The position numbers and the translations under genes are program-made. A stretch of DNA of 64,000 nucleotides, taken from NCBI RefSeq assembly GCF_014905175.1, contig NC_057788.1, forward strand, positions 20,678,154 to 20,742,153, in the 5' to 3' direction. Shown in pieces: positions 45,928-58,317 of this stretch (position 1 is the stretch's first letter; the number at the start of each line of letters is the position of its first letter). The DNA is from Aphidius gifuensis. Its lineage: Eukaryota; Arthropoda; Insecta; Hymenoptera; Braconidae. Under the pieces are notes generated by a model, which saw only the letters and a list, made by a program, of their open reading frames with translations, did no database searches and was not told where the DNA came from.

Positions 45928-47467
45928 ATGGAACAATTTGATAAACATCAGCTTCTGACAACTGATCAAGAATTGTTTACTGATTCATTTAATTTTTGTT
46001 GGGAACTTTTGAAAAGTAAAGAATATTATCTCAGTGAACGTGAGACCGATATATTTTCAAAGATGTCATTAAATTATGGTCAGGACATATATGATGCCAT
46101 GATGATAATTATAAACAAAATTATAAAATCCAATGAACACAAAGTTGCAGTTGAAGAATCAAAAGTTGGATCAATAAAAATTGTAACAGCAGAAGCTACT
46201 CGTGACTCAGGTTATGATGATAATTGTGATCAATTGGATCAACAACAACAACAACAGCAAGTTGACAAAGTTGACAGTCAAGAAAAAATGATATTAAAGA
46301 AAAGAAAATCATCAGTTGATGAAATTCATGTCAAGAAGATGTTCAAAGACGGTATGTTTTAAATGATGTTAAGAATTTTACTGAATTGTAATTTGATTCA
46401 ATTGATTTTATTTTTCAGATAACAAAAAAAATAACTGTGATGATTCAAGTAATGCTGAAAATATACAAATTGTTTCTTCAAATGAAAACTTAATTAAAAA
46501 ATCACATATAATTGTTTTTATTAAAAAGGATAAAAAATTATTTACAAAAGACAATATAACCACTAACGATGAAATCGTGTCAGATGAATTGATTGATGTT
46601 AATAAAATAAAAAACTCAAACGATCACTCAATTGGACTAGATGTAAAGTCAAATGAAATTTCCAGTTTTTTTAAAGATAATAATCAAAGTTGTTGGAATG
46701 AAGTCAGTGAAAATGTTGAACATCAAAAAATCACAAGAACTCGTACTGGATCACTTGCTCCTCCAAAATATAGTTTTTGTGCAGGAGAAGACTATGGTCT
46801 AAGCTTCACCACAGACCTTGTTGATGATGATAATGTTGTTGATGTTGATGTTGATGTTGATGTTGATGTTGATGTTGATGTTGATGTTGATGTTGATGTT
46901 GATGTTGATGTTGATGTTGATGTTGATGTTGATGTTGATGTTGATGTTGATATTGATATTGATGATGATGATGATGATGATGATGATCTTCATCTTCATG
47001 TTGATGACGATGATGATGATGATGATAATAGCCTCAATCATAGTAAATTTTGTAAAAGTAAAATTAAAATAATTGGTGGAATTTCTTTTGAAGAAAAAAC
47101 ACGTGTAGTCAAATTGGCAACAGAAAATCCAACTTGGTCATTAGACTTGTTGAGAGAACAAAGTGGATGTAAAAATATTAGAAGCTGCCGTCAACTTGAA
47201 GCTTGGAAAAAACAGATTCAACAAGGAGGTACTCCTTGTGAAATAATGAATTGTGTAAATAACTGGGTTATAAATAAGTGCATTGAAAACCAAAAGAAAG
47301 GAGAATTAATTACAAATAAAAAAATTAAAACATGGGGACTTGAAGCCAAAAAAATATTTAAACCGATACATTTTTCAGCAAGTGATACCTGGTTAAAAAA
47401 GTTCAAAAAAAATCATGAATTTGATTGCAAAAAAAAAGAATCATTTTCTTTATTAGAGTGTATATAA
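45928..47467 (+). CDS. U19: family protein with (Asp-Val)n, without the last HTH repeat, 490 aa
   Basis: Exons 45928-46351 and 46419-47467; 67-bp intron with GTATGTT donor, phase 1. Start MEQFDKHQLLTTDQELF, close to U18. In the linker IKDE is replaced by TNDE. The tract has 18 GATGTT units (46841-46948), then Asp/His runs. First HTH-like repeat (NPTWSLDLLREQSGC) and CENP-B-type HTH (GLEAKKIFKPIHFSASDTWLKKFKK) are whole. The frame ends at SLLECI (TAA 47465-47467) because an about 35-bp near-palindromic insertion (from TTAGAGTGTATATAAG to CCACTCTAT) lies in the connecting segment. Behind it the second repeat is also nonsense-mutated (CCACATTAG) and decayed. The promoter is intact. Confidence 0.7.
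46841..46948 (+). repeat. (GATGTT)18 hexanucleotide repeat coding Asp-Val in U19
   Basis: Uninterrupted units in the coding frame, followed by GATATTGATATT and GAT triplets. Confidence 0.95.
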
Positions 47468-48395
47468 GTGGATTATACCCACTCTATTTTTTATGGAACA
47501 TTTACGCTCCACTCCCTATGGAATAAAAGTTAAAGTTGTTAATCTTGCAAATGAAAATCCACATTAGTGTTTAAAGAGACTAAGAGAACAAATCTAAAGC
47601 TGGTGATGTTAGAATTACTTACTAATTATTTTTTTTGGCTGGATCAATCATTATCAATTTTTTTTTTTTTGTCCATGATTGTTGATCAATCATTGGACTT
47701 TATTGCAACAAAAGTCACAACACACGTTACCTCATTCAAAAATACTTTTATGGATTTTGTTATGCTTAAGTAATTAAATGTACTTCAGTAATAAATTCAT
47801 ATAATTGTTTAAAACAATCTTCTTGAATATTTAATTTGTTTATTTATTTAATGTGTTTTTGAGATATATGGATTTTCCAAGTGGCTGTTAATAATTTAAT
47901 TGATAAGCCAATTGATAATCAATGATTTCATAATAATCTATTTATAGACGTTCATTCGACACATTTAAAAAATTACTTTTCTTTTTTTTTTCTATTAATT
48001 TGTCGTTACAATATTTTGTCTCACTAATTTCTATTATACATACCTATATAAGTATATATTTTTTTTTCTATCGTGATTATAACATTTTATGAGGACTCAA
48101 ATTCCTTATTACAAATGAGAATATTGTAACCAGTAATTCATCTTAAAAGCATAATAATTATACGTTATTAGTTTCCTACATTCTAAGACAGTATTGTTGA
48201 CTTAGAAAACAGAAAAATTGTTGTCAGACAATTAAAATATTTTGTATCATAAAGAAGAATTTAAAATTTGAGAAATATTATTTCATTTATAATTTTATGT
48301 AACTGAGATGACTCGTACTGAAATTAATGAATCAATAGAAACTCATGATTTTCTTTTTTTTTTTCTCATTCTGGTAAAAATTTTAGGGTCCTCAA
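47468..48395. other. Decayed U19 3' end and spacer to U20
   Basis: Remnant second repeat (to about 47600), 3' flank to 47840, then type B-like pieces: TTTTTGAGATATATGGATTTTCC (also near 6100), CTATCGTGATTATAACATTTTATG (also 23755) and GACTCGTACTGAAATTAATGAATC (also 24090). No gene. Confidence 0.5.
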
Positions 48396-48480
48396 ATTTG
48401 AACCATCTCTACTATTGGAAAAAAGTTGTTAGAATTTTCGATAAAAAATAGGCTACCGGTTTTTCCACTGGAAAAATTTA
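48396..48480 (+). pseudogene. U20: 85-bp fragment of the exon 2 tail
   Basis: Reads NHLYYWKKVVRIFDKK, a stop, then ATGFSTGKI: the last helix of the second HTH repeat and the tail. It follows directly on type B spacer sequence. Confidence 0.65.
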
Positions 48481-48928
48481 ATTCTTAATCGGTACAGTAG
48501 ACAAATATGATGATAAAAGATAAAAATACAAGTACAAGTGAAAAAAGAGGCAAATGAGAGCAAATTTGATGCTGATTATGTTAAATTACTCGTTGACTTG
48601 AAAGTATTTGAAATATTTTGATCGATAATTTCAGCAACAGTAAATCTAGAGAACGAAATTATTATTAAATGTAAAAAATGATAAATATATCTTTGTTTTT
48701 TATGAGAAAAATGTAAATACCTTAACTGTATCGAAATGATTTAAATAATTTTTTGTTATACAGTTATAAATATTGAAAAAAAATTGTTTGCAAAAATGTA
48801 AAAAAACTTGCTTCATGTAAAAATAAAAATATAAAAAAAATAATCTAAGTATCTTTTCAAATAAATAAATTTATAATTGTTGTGGTCAATTGAAAATACG
48901 TAATTATATTTGTGTTTACATGAAAACT
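48481..48928. other. Spacer between U20 and U21
   Basis: A shortened 3' flank, then the upstream block (CGATAATTTCAGCAACAG at 48625; TTATACAGTTATAAATATTG at 48757) up to TTTACATGAAAACTG, where the promoter part stops and U21 exon 2 begins. The TATA region is deleted. Confidence 0.5.
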
Positions 48929-49694
48929 GAGAAAATGATGAACTAAGTTCCACCACAGACGAAAGTTACTTTGATGATGATAACGATGATGATGATGATA
49001 ATAATGATGATGATGACGATAGAGGTGATGATGATAATGGCTCAAATCAAAATAAAAATCGTGAAGGTAAAATTCAAATAACATCTGGTATTTCTTTCGA
49101 AGAAAAAACACGTGTAGTTAAATTGGCCAGCGAAAATCCAAGTTGGTCATTAGACTCGTTGAGAGAACACAGTGGATGTAAAAGTGTTAGGAACCGCCGT
49201 CAAGTTGAAGGGTGGGAAAAACAGATTAAACAAGGAGGATCTCCCCGTGAAAGGATGAAATGCGTAAATAACTGGGTTATAAATAAGTGCATTGAAAACC
49301 AAAAAAAAGGAGAAATAATTACAAATAAAAAAATTAAAACATGGGGGCTTGAAGCAAAAAAATATTTAAACCTGGAAATTTTTTAGCACGTGATGACTGG
49401 TTAAGAATTTTCAAAAAAAACTTCGAAATTACTGGTAGCCCAAATAATCTAAAAACTAGATGTAACTTGCCAAAAAAAAAATCATTGTCATACTTAAGAG
49501 TTTACGTTCCCCATGAAATAAAAGTTAAAGTTGTTAATCTTGCAAATAAAAATCCCCATTGGAGTTTAGAAATGCTAAGAGAACAAAGTGGTTGTAATAA
49601 TCTTGACAACATTTGTCAACTTAACAATTGGAAACACGTTGTTAGTAATTTCAATAAGAAAAGGGCCACTAGTCTTTCCACTAAAAAAAATTGA
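48929..49694 (+). pseudogene. U21: exon 2 fragment joined to a promoter stub, frameshifted
   Basis: A deletion joins the 5' flank directly to the acidic part of exon 2 (ENDELSSTTDESYFDDDNDDD), leaving no promoter core, exon 1 or linker. The frame holds the first HTH-like repeat (NPSWSLDSLREHSGCKSV) and half of the CENP-B-type HTH, then loses one A in GAAGCAAAAAAATATT and stops at 49386. In the next frame ARDDWLRIFKKNFEITG and the second repeat continue to TGA at 49692-49694. The acidic part is nearly the same as in the neighbouring intact U22. Confidence 0.8.
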
Positions 49695-50649
49695 AAATTT
49701 AAAAATTCAATTCTATTTGAGTAAATTACTAAGATAATAAAGATAAAAAGTTCAAGTGGAAACAGAGGCAAACGCGGGCTGATTCGGAGATTGAATACGA
49801 AGCTGATAATGTTAAAAAATTAATCACTCACTAATTATTTGTACTGATTGATAATGGTCTTCGATCAATCATTGGATTTCATCACAACAAAAGTAACAAA
49901 TTCTAGTTACCTCATTTTGAAGATACTTTTATAAATAACTGTTTAACCAATTATTACTAATTAATTCTAGATTTATTAATTATTATACTCTTATTAATTA
50001 TTAGTGAAAAATTTAATCAAAATAAAATATATAAACTTTTTGAAAATATGAACAACTGATATAATTAACAACTTGGATATTATTTTTAATTAAGTACAAT
50101 GGTGTTGGATATTTACGATTTTTTTGATGATTATCATTATCATTATCGTCATCGTCGTCGTGTCTTTAGTATTTATAAAATTTTGGTCAATAATCCCAGC
50201 AACAATAAATCTGAAAAACAAAATTTTCATTGAATCTAAAAAATGATAAATATAACTTGGTTTTTTATGAAAAAAATTTAAATACTTCAACTGGATCAAA
50301 ATATGTTAATAATTTTTTTATTACAGTTATGTGATGTGGTATAAATATTAAAAAATAGTTGTCTGCAAAAATATAAAAAACTTATTTCATGTGTGAAAAT
50401 AAAAGTATGAAAAAAAAAAATCTAATTTTTTAAATGATTAAATGTACAATTGTTGTGGTCAAATGAAAATGCGTAATTATATATGTCTGATCATTGTTTT
50501 CATGAAAAACGTCGTGCCTAGTCGCGCCACTGCGCGCTACTCTCTGGTTTCTCCCCTTTACTTATCAGTTCCATGCAGTTCCATTGAATTCCATACTTCC
50601 ATGTGTTTCAATGTGTTTTATTATTAAAAATTTTTCGAGGGCTTTGAAG
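49695..50649. other. Type A spacer between U21 and U22
   Basis: 3' flank matching the start of the window (147-500), ATC/GTC run at 50125-50160, GTCAATAATCCCAGCAACAATAAATC, TTATTACAGTTATGTGATGTGGTATAAATATT (50320-50350), promoter part with TCGTGCCTAGTCGCGCCACTG and GTTCCATGCAGTTCCATTGA, shared with U3. Confidence 0.55.
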
Positions 50650-50657
50650 TATAATAC
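50650..50657 (+). promoter_or_regulatory. TATA-like box of U22
   Basis: TATAATAC, 101 bp before the ATG at 50751. Confidence 0.4.
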
Positions 50658-50750
50658 AACAATAAAAACATCGTAAATATTGCAAATACAACAATCGAAA
50701 AATATATATAAGATAAAAAAACAAGTTTGAAATATATATTCATTACCAAG

Positions 50751-51066
50751 ATGGAACAATTTGATAAACATCAAGTTGTTGAAATGAATGATCAACAATT
50801 GTTTACTGACTCATTTAATTTTTGTTGGGAACTTTTGAAAAGAAAAGAATATTATCTCAGTGAACGTGATACCAATATATTTTCAAGGTTGTCGTTAAAT
50901 TATGGTCAAGACATGTATGAGGCCATGGTGATATTTATGAAGAAAATTATAAATTCCAATAAACACAAAGTTGCCACTGAAAAATCAAAAGTTACATCAA
51001 TACAAATTGTCACAACAGAAGCTACTCGGGACTCAGGTTATGATGATAATTATAATCAAATAAATC

Positions 51067-51101
<35 letters not shown>

Positions 51102-52438
51102 GTTGACAAAGTGAACATTGACATCAACAACAGTGTAGACAAGATGATATCAAAAAAAAGAAAATTATCAGTTGATGAAATTCATTCCACGAAAATGTTC
51201 AAAGCAGGTATATTATAAATGTTGTTAAAATTTTTTTTTAAATTGTATCTTGATTCAATTTATTTTATTTTTCAGATAACAATAAAAATAACTATGATGA
51301 TTCAAATAATGCTGAAAACATACAAATTACTTTTACAAATGAAAACTCAATTGACAAATTACATATGGTTGATTTAATTGAAAAGGAAGAAAAATTATTT
51401 TTAGAAGAAAGTATAACTATTAAAGATGAAATGTTGCCAGTTACAGATGATTCAATTGATGTTGATAAAACAAACAACTCGGACAATCAGTCAATTGGAT
51501 TGAAAAGAAAGTCAAATGAAATTTTCAATTTTTTGAAAGAATCCAATCCTTTGAAAGATAATAATCAAAGATGCTCGAATAAGGCCATTGAAAATGTTGA
51601 ACATCAAAAAAACACAAGAACTCGTACTGAATCACTTGCTTCTGAAAAAACTAGTTTCAATACAAGAGAAAATGATGAACTAAGTTCCACCACAGACGAA
51701 AGTTACTTTGATGATGATAACGATGACGATGATGATAATAATGATGATGATGATGATAGTGGTGATGATGATAATGGCCCAAATCAAAATAAAAATCGTA
51801 AAATTCAAATAACTGGTGGTATTTCTTTCGAAGAAAAAGCACGTGTAGTTAAATTGGCAACAGAAAATCCAAATTGGTCATTAAGTTGGTTAAGAAGACG
51901 CAGTGGATGTGAAGATATTAAACAACGCAGTCGAGTTGAAGAGTGGAAAAAACAGGTACAACAAGGAGGATCTTCTCGTGAGAAAATGAATTTAGTCAAT
52001 AACTGGGTTGTAAATAAGTGCATTGAGAGCCAAAAAAAAGGAAAAGTAATTACAAATGAAAAAATTAAAAATTGGGCGCTTGAAGCAAAAAAAATATATA
52101 AACCGACAAAATTTTCAGCAACCGATGGCTGGTTATCAAAGCTAAAAAAAAACCATGAAATTACTGGTAAACAAAATAATCTAAAAATTAATTGTAACTT
52201 GCAAAAAAAAAAATCATCTTCTTCATCGTACACTTGCGTTCCTTATGAAACAAAAATCAAAGTTGTGAATCTTTCGAACAAATATCCACACTGGAATTTG
52301 AAAATGCTAAGAGAACAATCTGGCTGTAATGATCTTGAAACTGTGAATCAACTTTACTATTGGAAATACTCTGTTAGCAATTTCAATAAGAAAAGGGCCA
52401 CTGGATCAGAAGTTCCTGAAAAATTTAAGTCTACTTGA
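50751..52438 (+). CDS. U22: intact family protein, 539 aa
   Basis: Exons 50751-51207 and 51276-52438; 68-bp intron, phase 1. Start MEQFDKHQVVEMNDQQ; an in-frame ATG lies at 50727. It has the longest poly-Gln run of the window (12). The linker is complete (HMVDLIEKEEKLFLEESITIKDEMLPVTDD) with a five-residue duplication (FLKESNPLKDNNQ). The Asp/Asn tract is interrupted. The first HTH-like repeat reads NPNWSLSWLRRRSGCEDI, and the CENP-B-type HTH is slightly diverged (KNWALEAKKIYKPTKFSATDGWLSKLKK; Trp-Gly-Leu is Trp-Ala-Leu). The second repeat reads KYPHWNLKMLREQSGC. The tail ends EVPEKFKST at a TGA. Complete promoter. Its exon 1 start is identical to that of pseudogene U3. Confidence 0.85.
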
Positions 52439-53164
52439 GTAAGGTATCGAGAGAATGATGAATATAAAAATGCAAGTTCTAGTCGAGACAGGAGCAAATG
52501 ACGGCAAATTTGTAAATTAAATATGAACTACGAAGATGATAATGTTGGAAAATTAATCACTCACTAATTATTTTTAACAACTTGGACATTATTTCCAATT
52601 GAAGTGAGGTGGTGTTAAACATTTCCGGTTTTTTTAATTATCATCATGGTTATCGTCCTCATCCTCGTATCATTAGTGTTTGAAATAATTCAATCAATAA
52701 TTTTAACAACAGTAAATCTAAAATACAAAATTATTATTGAATTTAAAAAATAATAAATATATCTTTGATTTTTATAAAAACAATTTTAATAATTCAACTA
52801 TATCGTAATATGTGGTTTTTTTTTATTACAGTTATGTGATGTGGCATAAATATTGAAAAATAATTGTTAGCAGGAATGTAAAAAAACTTGCTTCATGTAA
52901 AAATAAAAATATAAAAAATAATAATCTAATTTTTTGAATAATTAAATGTATAATTGTTGTGGTCGAATAAAAATATATATACCTATTTTTTATATCTGTA
53001 TTCATGGTTTACATGAAAATTGTCGCTACATTTTCTGGCCAGTTTCTCCTTATTAATTCCATGTGTTTTATTATTAATTATCGTTCAAGTATAGAACAAC
53101 AATATAAACATTCCGTAACTACATAGATTAAAATAACAAAATTGAAATTATATTTAATAAGAAA
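52439..53164. other. Short spacer between U22 and U23
   Basis: Most of the 3' flank is deleted (CACTAATTATTTTTAACAACTTGG at 52562 joins early flank to the upstream block). ATC run at 52640, CAATCAATAATTTTAACAACAG, TTATTACAGTTATGTGATGTGGCATAAATATTG (52825-52857). The promoter part has decayed (TTTTCTGGCCAGTTTCTCC; AAGTATAGAACAACAATATAAAC). Confidence 0.5.
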
Positions 53165-53810
53165 ATGGAAAAATTTGATAAAAATCAGCTTGAGAAAACT
53201 GATCAAAAGTTGTTTACTGACTCATTTAATTTTTGTTAAGAACTTTTAAAACAAAAAAAATATTATCTCAGTGAACGTGAGACGAATATATTTTCAAAGT
53301 TGTCATTAAATTAATGTAATGTAAAAATATTAGAGGCCACTATTAAGTTAAAGAGTGGAAAAACAGGTTCAACGAGGAGGTACTCCTTGTAAAAAAATGA
53401 ATTTTGTAAATAACTGGGTTATAAATAAGTGCATTAAGAAGCAAAAAAAAGAAAAAATAACAAATGAAAAAATTCAAACATATGGACTTGAAGCAAAACA
53501 AATATTTAAACCTATAAAATTTTCAGCAGGTCGTTACTGGTTAACAATGTTCAAAAAAAACCATGAAACTACAGGTAAACAAAAAAAAAATCATTTTCAT
53601 ACTCGAAAATTTTCGTTTCCCATGAAATAAAAGTTAAAGTTGTTAATCTTGCAAATGAAAATCCCCATTGAAATTCGAAAATGCTAAGAGAGCAAAGTGG
53701 TTGTAATAATCTTGAAACTATGAATCAACTTTACCGTTGGAAAAGAGTTGTTAGAAATTTAAATAAGTGAAAGCTACTAGTATTTTCACTGAAATAATTT
53801 AATTCTACTT
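53165..53810 (+). pseudogene. U23: pseudogene, exon 1 fused into exon 2
   Basis: Exon 1 starts MEKFDKNQLEKTDQKLF and has TAA at 53237-53239 in place of the Trp of FCWELL. At about 53312 it runs into exon 2 inside the first HTH-like repeat (CKNIRGHY). The CENP-B-type HTH is open in 53355-53630 (GLEAKQIFKPIKFSAGRYWLTMFKK), then the connecting segment is shortened and shifted. The second repeat has NPHW followed by a stop (CCCCATTGA). Confidence 0.8.
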
Positions 53811-55799
53811 CAGTACAATACGAATATAAATTCATGTGATGAAGATAAAAATACAAGTTCAAGTGGAGACAGAGTAAATGAGGGCAAATTTGAAGATTGA
53901 ACTCACTAATTATTTTTACTGGTTGATAATTTATTATCGTTGAGAAATTATTGGATTTCATCACAACAAAAGTAACAAATTCTAGTTACCTAATTTCAAA
54001 AATACTTTTATGAATAAATATTTAACTAATTAATAGTGATAAATTTATATAATTTTTGAAACAATCGTCTTGAACATTTAATTTTCATTTGTATCCTGTT
54101 ATATCAATTATTCATTAATTATTATACTTTTATTTATTATTAACAAGTTGTATATTAATAACAACACACTCGATTAAAATAAAATATATAAACATTGTTA
54201 TTTATAAACGAAATCCAGGAACCACTCTTGCCACTCTTATAATTTATTTTCAACTCAATGTATTTTTATCTATACAATCATTGACAAACAAATGGATATA
54301 TAAATAATTCTGTTGGAGTAATAACAAATATAAATGATAAATAAAACTTGGAAAAACAATAAATAATAATAACAATAATATTCATAACAAAAAATAAATA
54401 AACTAAAGAAAAATTCCACAGCTATATCGATTTGTTTTATTTAAATAAATACAATTTTTTTCAAATACATAAACTTTATAATTTAAAAATTGTTGTTAAT
54501 TTTATTGAAAAACAAAAACGGAGACATAATAATTATTTATAATTTTTATGGTTTTTTTTTTTTTTACTGCTACGTTTTTGAAAATCTACTTTCGGTGAAT
54601 TTACTTTTATTGATATTTTTTTTTTGAAATCATTAGCAGTGATGCTTCAGCGTGAAACTTTTTTAAGATAAAAAATAATAAAAAATTGAATAAAAACTCG
54701 ATAATTCTTTATACATTTGATTTGAAAAACGCTGACAGTAATATTTGTTCGAAAATGATTCAAACAGAAATTTTGATATTGCATAATATATTTTAAACCA
54801 CATCAACGTGACGCAATATTATAAAAATTTTTAATTTAAAAATTATATTATCTTGAAATCCTTGAATAATACTAATCAATTCGCTATGTGTCTTTTTTTT
54901 TTTTATTATATTAACAATTTTCTTTTCTAAGTAAAATTTATTGTTTTTTGAATGTTTTTTTTGACAATAAACTGAAGTAAACTTTGTACATGCAATGAAA
55001 AGTATCAGTGGAATTGTTTTTTTTTCAGTATTTAGAGTACTTTATATAGTCTTTTACTACACATGAAATCACGACTGCTTGATTAATTTCTTATATGTTT
55101 TCTAAAATCAATAAAATATTATTCATCAGTGATGACCTTGAATATATCTTTTAAGATTTTTATTTTTTTTTCTACATTTTCTGTTTAAAATTAGGTAACT
55201 AGAATTTGTAACTTTTGAATAATTTAAACAGAAGAGATTTTTATGAATAAATGTTTAAATAATTATTATTAATAAAATTATATAATTTTTGAAACGATTG
55301 TCTTGAATATTTTATTTTCATATATGTATTTTTCTGTATTCATTAATTATTGTACCATTATTAATTCTTAGTGTCTTTAGTATTTGAAGTATTTCGATCA
55401 ATAACTTCCGTGAATGTAAAAGACGAAATTATTATTGAATTTGAAAAATGATAAATATATTTTTTATGAAGAAAAAGTAAAAAATTCAATTATATCAAAA
55501 TGTTCATGATGTTACGGTTATGTGATGTGGCATAAATAATAAAAATAATTGTTTGCAAGAATGTAAAGAACTTGCTTCATGTAAAAATAAAAATATAAAA
55601 AAAAATAATCTCATTTTTTTTGAATAATTAAATATAATATAATTGTTGTGGTCAAATGAAAACCCGTAATTATATAGCTTCATTTACATGAAAGCTGTTG
55701 CGGCACTCTCGGGCTGGTTTCGCCTTATCAGTTCCATATGTTTTAATCCGAAAGTACATAATTTAGAAAACAAATTTAAAATATATATTCATTATTAAG
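53811..55799. other. Spacer between U23 and U24
   Basis: 3' flank to about 54190. From 54190 to 54890 comes sequence not seen elsewhere in the array (AATCCAGGAACCACTCTTGCC; GTTGGAGTAATAACAAATATAAATG; CACATCAACGTGACGC), AT-rich, without ORFs; unidentified. From 54890 the type B pieces return (TTCGCTATGTGTC; GACAATAAACTGAAGTAAACTTTG), then the U24 upstream block (CGATCAATAACTTCCGTGAATG; GTTACGGTTATGTGATGTGGC). The promoter part reaches CTCTCGGGCTGG...CCATATG and then lacks about 100 bp including the TATA-like box. Confidence 0.5.
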
Positions 55800-57421
55800 A
55801 TGGAACAAAGTAAAAAACATCAGTTTAAGGAAATTGATCAACAATTGTTTACTGACTCATTTAATGCTTGTTGGGAACTTTTGAAAAAAAAAGAATATTA
55901 TCTTAGTGACCGTGAGACCAATATATTTTCAAAGTTGTCATTGAATTATGGTCATGACATGTATGAGGCCATGGTGATATTTATGACAGAAATTATAAAA
56001 TCCAATGAACACAAAGTTAGCAATGAAAAATCAAAAGTTGCATCAATACAAATTGTAACAATAGAAGCTACTCGTGATCCAGGTTATGATGATAATTATA
56101 ATCAAATAAATCAACAGCAACAACAACAACAAGTTGACAAAGTGAACATTGACATCAACAATAGTCAAGACAAGATGATTTCTAAAAAAAGAAAAATATC
56201 AGTTGATGAAATTCATTCCGAGAAGATGATTAAAGCAGGTATATTTTAAATGTCTATAAGATTTTCATTGAATTTTAATTTGATTTAATTTATTTTATTT
56301 TTTAAGATTACAAAAAAAAGAACTGTGATAATTTAAGTAATGCTAAAAATATACAAATTACTTCTTCAAATGAAAACTCAATTGAAAAATTACATATGAT
56401 TGATTTTATTGAAAAGGAAGAAGAATCATTTACAAAACAAAATATAACTATTAAAGATGAAATGTTGCCAGTTACAGATGATTCAATGGATGTTGACGAA
56501 ATGAATCACTCGAATGATCACTCAACTGGACTAGAAATAAACTCATATGAAATTTCCAATTCATTTAATTCTTTTAAAGATAATAATCAAAGTTGCTCAA
56601 ATAAAAGCATTGAAAATGCTGATCATCAAAGAAAAACAAGAATTAGTACTGGATCACTTGCTCCTAAAAAATATAGTTTTTGTACAAAAGAAAATGATGA
56701 CCTGAGCTCTACCATGGACGAAAATTGCATTGATGATGATGATGATGATAATGGTGATAATAATAGCCTGAATCAAAATAAAAATCTTAATGATAAAATT
56801 AAAATAATTGACGGTATGTCTTTCGAAGAAAAAACACGTGTAGTTAGATTGGCAATAGAAAATCCAACTTGGTCATTAGATATGTTGAGAAGACACAGTG
56901 GATGTAAAATTATTAAACAACGTCTGCAAATTGAAATGTGGAAAAAACAGATTGAACGAGGAGGAACTCGTCGTCAGAAGATAAATCTTATAAATAACTG
57001 GGTTATAAATAAGTGCATTGTGAACCAAAAAAAAGGAGAAATAATTACAAACGCAAAAATTAAAACATGGGGACTTGAAGCAAAAAAAATATTAGAACCG
57101 ATACGATTTTCAGCACTTAATACCTGGTTACATACTTTGAAAAAAAACTACGAAATTACTGGTAAATCATATAATCTAAAAATTAATTGTAACATGCAAA
57201 AAAAAGAATCACGTACTTTCTCGAGAATTTTCGTTCCCCATGAAATAAAAGTTAAAGTTGTTAATCTTGCAAATAAAAACCCACATTGGAGTTTGAAAAT
57301 GCTAAGAGAACAAAGTGATTGTAATAATCTTGAAACTATCGATCAACTCTACCGTTGGAAAGAAGTTGTTAGACAATTCGATAAGATAGCAGCCACTAGT
57401 CTTTCCACTGAAAAAAATTAA
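55800..57421 (+). CDS. U24: intact family protein, 517 aa, promoter core deleted
   Basis: Exons 55800-56238 and 56307-57421; 68-bp intron with a TTTTTTAAG acceptor (unusual for the array, where CAG is the rule), phase 1. Start MEQSKKHQFKEIDQQ (IDQQ subtype). QQQQQQQ, KKRK, linker with IKDEMLPVTDDSMDVDEM, short Asp tract. First HTH-like repeat NPTWSLDMLRRHSGCKII; CENP-B-type HTH GLEAKKILEPIRFSALNTWLHTLKK; second repeat KNPHWSLKMLREQSDC; tail LSTEKN. Exon 1 and the tail group with U17; the middle of exon 2 groups with U5 and U15 (RTFSRIFVPHEIKVK), suggesting gene conversion or crossover inside exon 2. The coding part looks functional, but the TATA region seen at other intact units is missing. 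Confidence 0.8.
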
Positions 57422-58317
57422 TTCTTCAGTACAATATGAATACGATGATAAAGATAAAAATACAAGTGCAAGTGGAGGCAGAGACAAACGGGGACAAATT
57501 CGGAGCTGCTAATGTTAGAATTGCTCATTTATTATTTTTACTGGTTGTATCAATTATTATCAAGCTGTTTTGTTTTGTTAATGATCGTTTGCTAATCAAT
57601 GATCAATGATTCAATTCTCATATGTATTCTTTAATATGCATTAATTATTATATTCTCATCTTCTACATATATTATATATTATATTATATATATTAATAAT
57701 TGATAATAATAACACATTTAATCAAAATAAAATATATAAAGTTTTTGAAAATATAATAAGTTATTAATAACAATTCAAATAATTAACAACTTTGATATTA
57801 TTTTTAACTAAAGTATGGTGGTGTTGGGCATTTACGATTTTCTTGATTATCATTATTATCCTCATTATTGTCTGTCGTATTTAAAATATTTTTCAAAATA
57901 ATTTCAGCCACAGTCAATCTAAAAAACAAAAATATTTTTAGATTTGAGATATGATAAATTGATCAGTTTAAAAAAAAAAAAAAATTAAATAATTGAACTA
58001 TATCAAAATGTTAATTGATTTTTTATTATACAGTTATGATATGTGGCATAAATATTGAAAAGTAATTGTTTGCAAGAATATAAAAAGCTTATATCATGTG
58101 TGAAAATAAAAATATGAAAAATAATAACTTAATTTTTTAAATATAATTAAATGAACAATAATTGTTGTGGTCAAATAAAAATGCCTAATTATACCTGTGT
58201 TCATGGTTTTCATGAAAACTGTCGCGGCACTCTGGCAGGTTTTTCCTTATTAGTTTAGAGTTTCATGTATTTCATTTATTAAAAATCTTCCAAGTATAAA
58301 ACAACAATAAAAACAAT
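57422..58317. other. Type A spacer between U24 and U25
   Basis: Former tail, 3' flank (shortened, with TATATTATATTATATA at 57665-57690), upstream block with weak ATC run (57845), AAAATAATTTCAGCCACAG, TTATACAGTTATGATATGTGGC (58025), promoter part CACTCTGGCAGGTTTTTCC and TATAAAACAACAATAAAAAC at 58296-58315, interrupted by the insertion at 58318. Confidence 0.5.
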
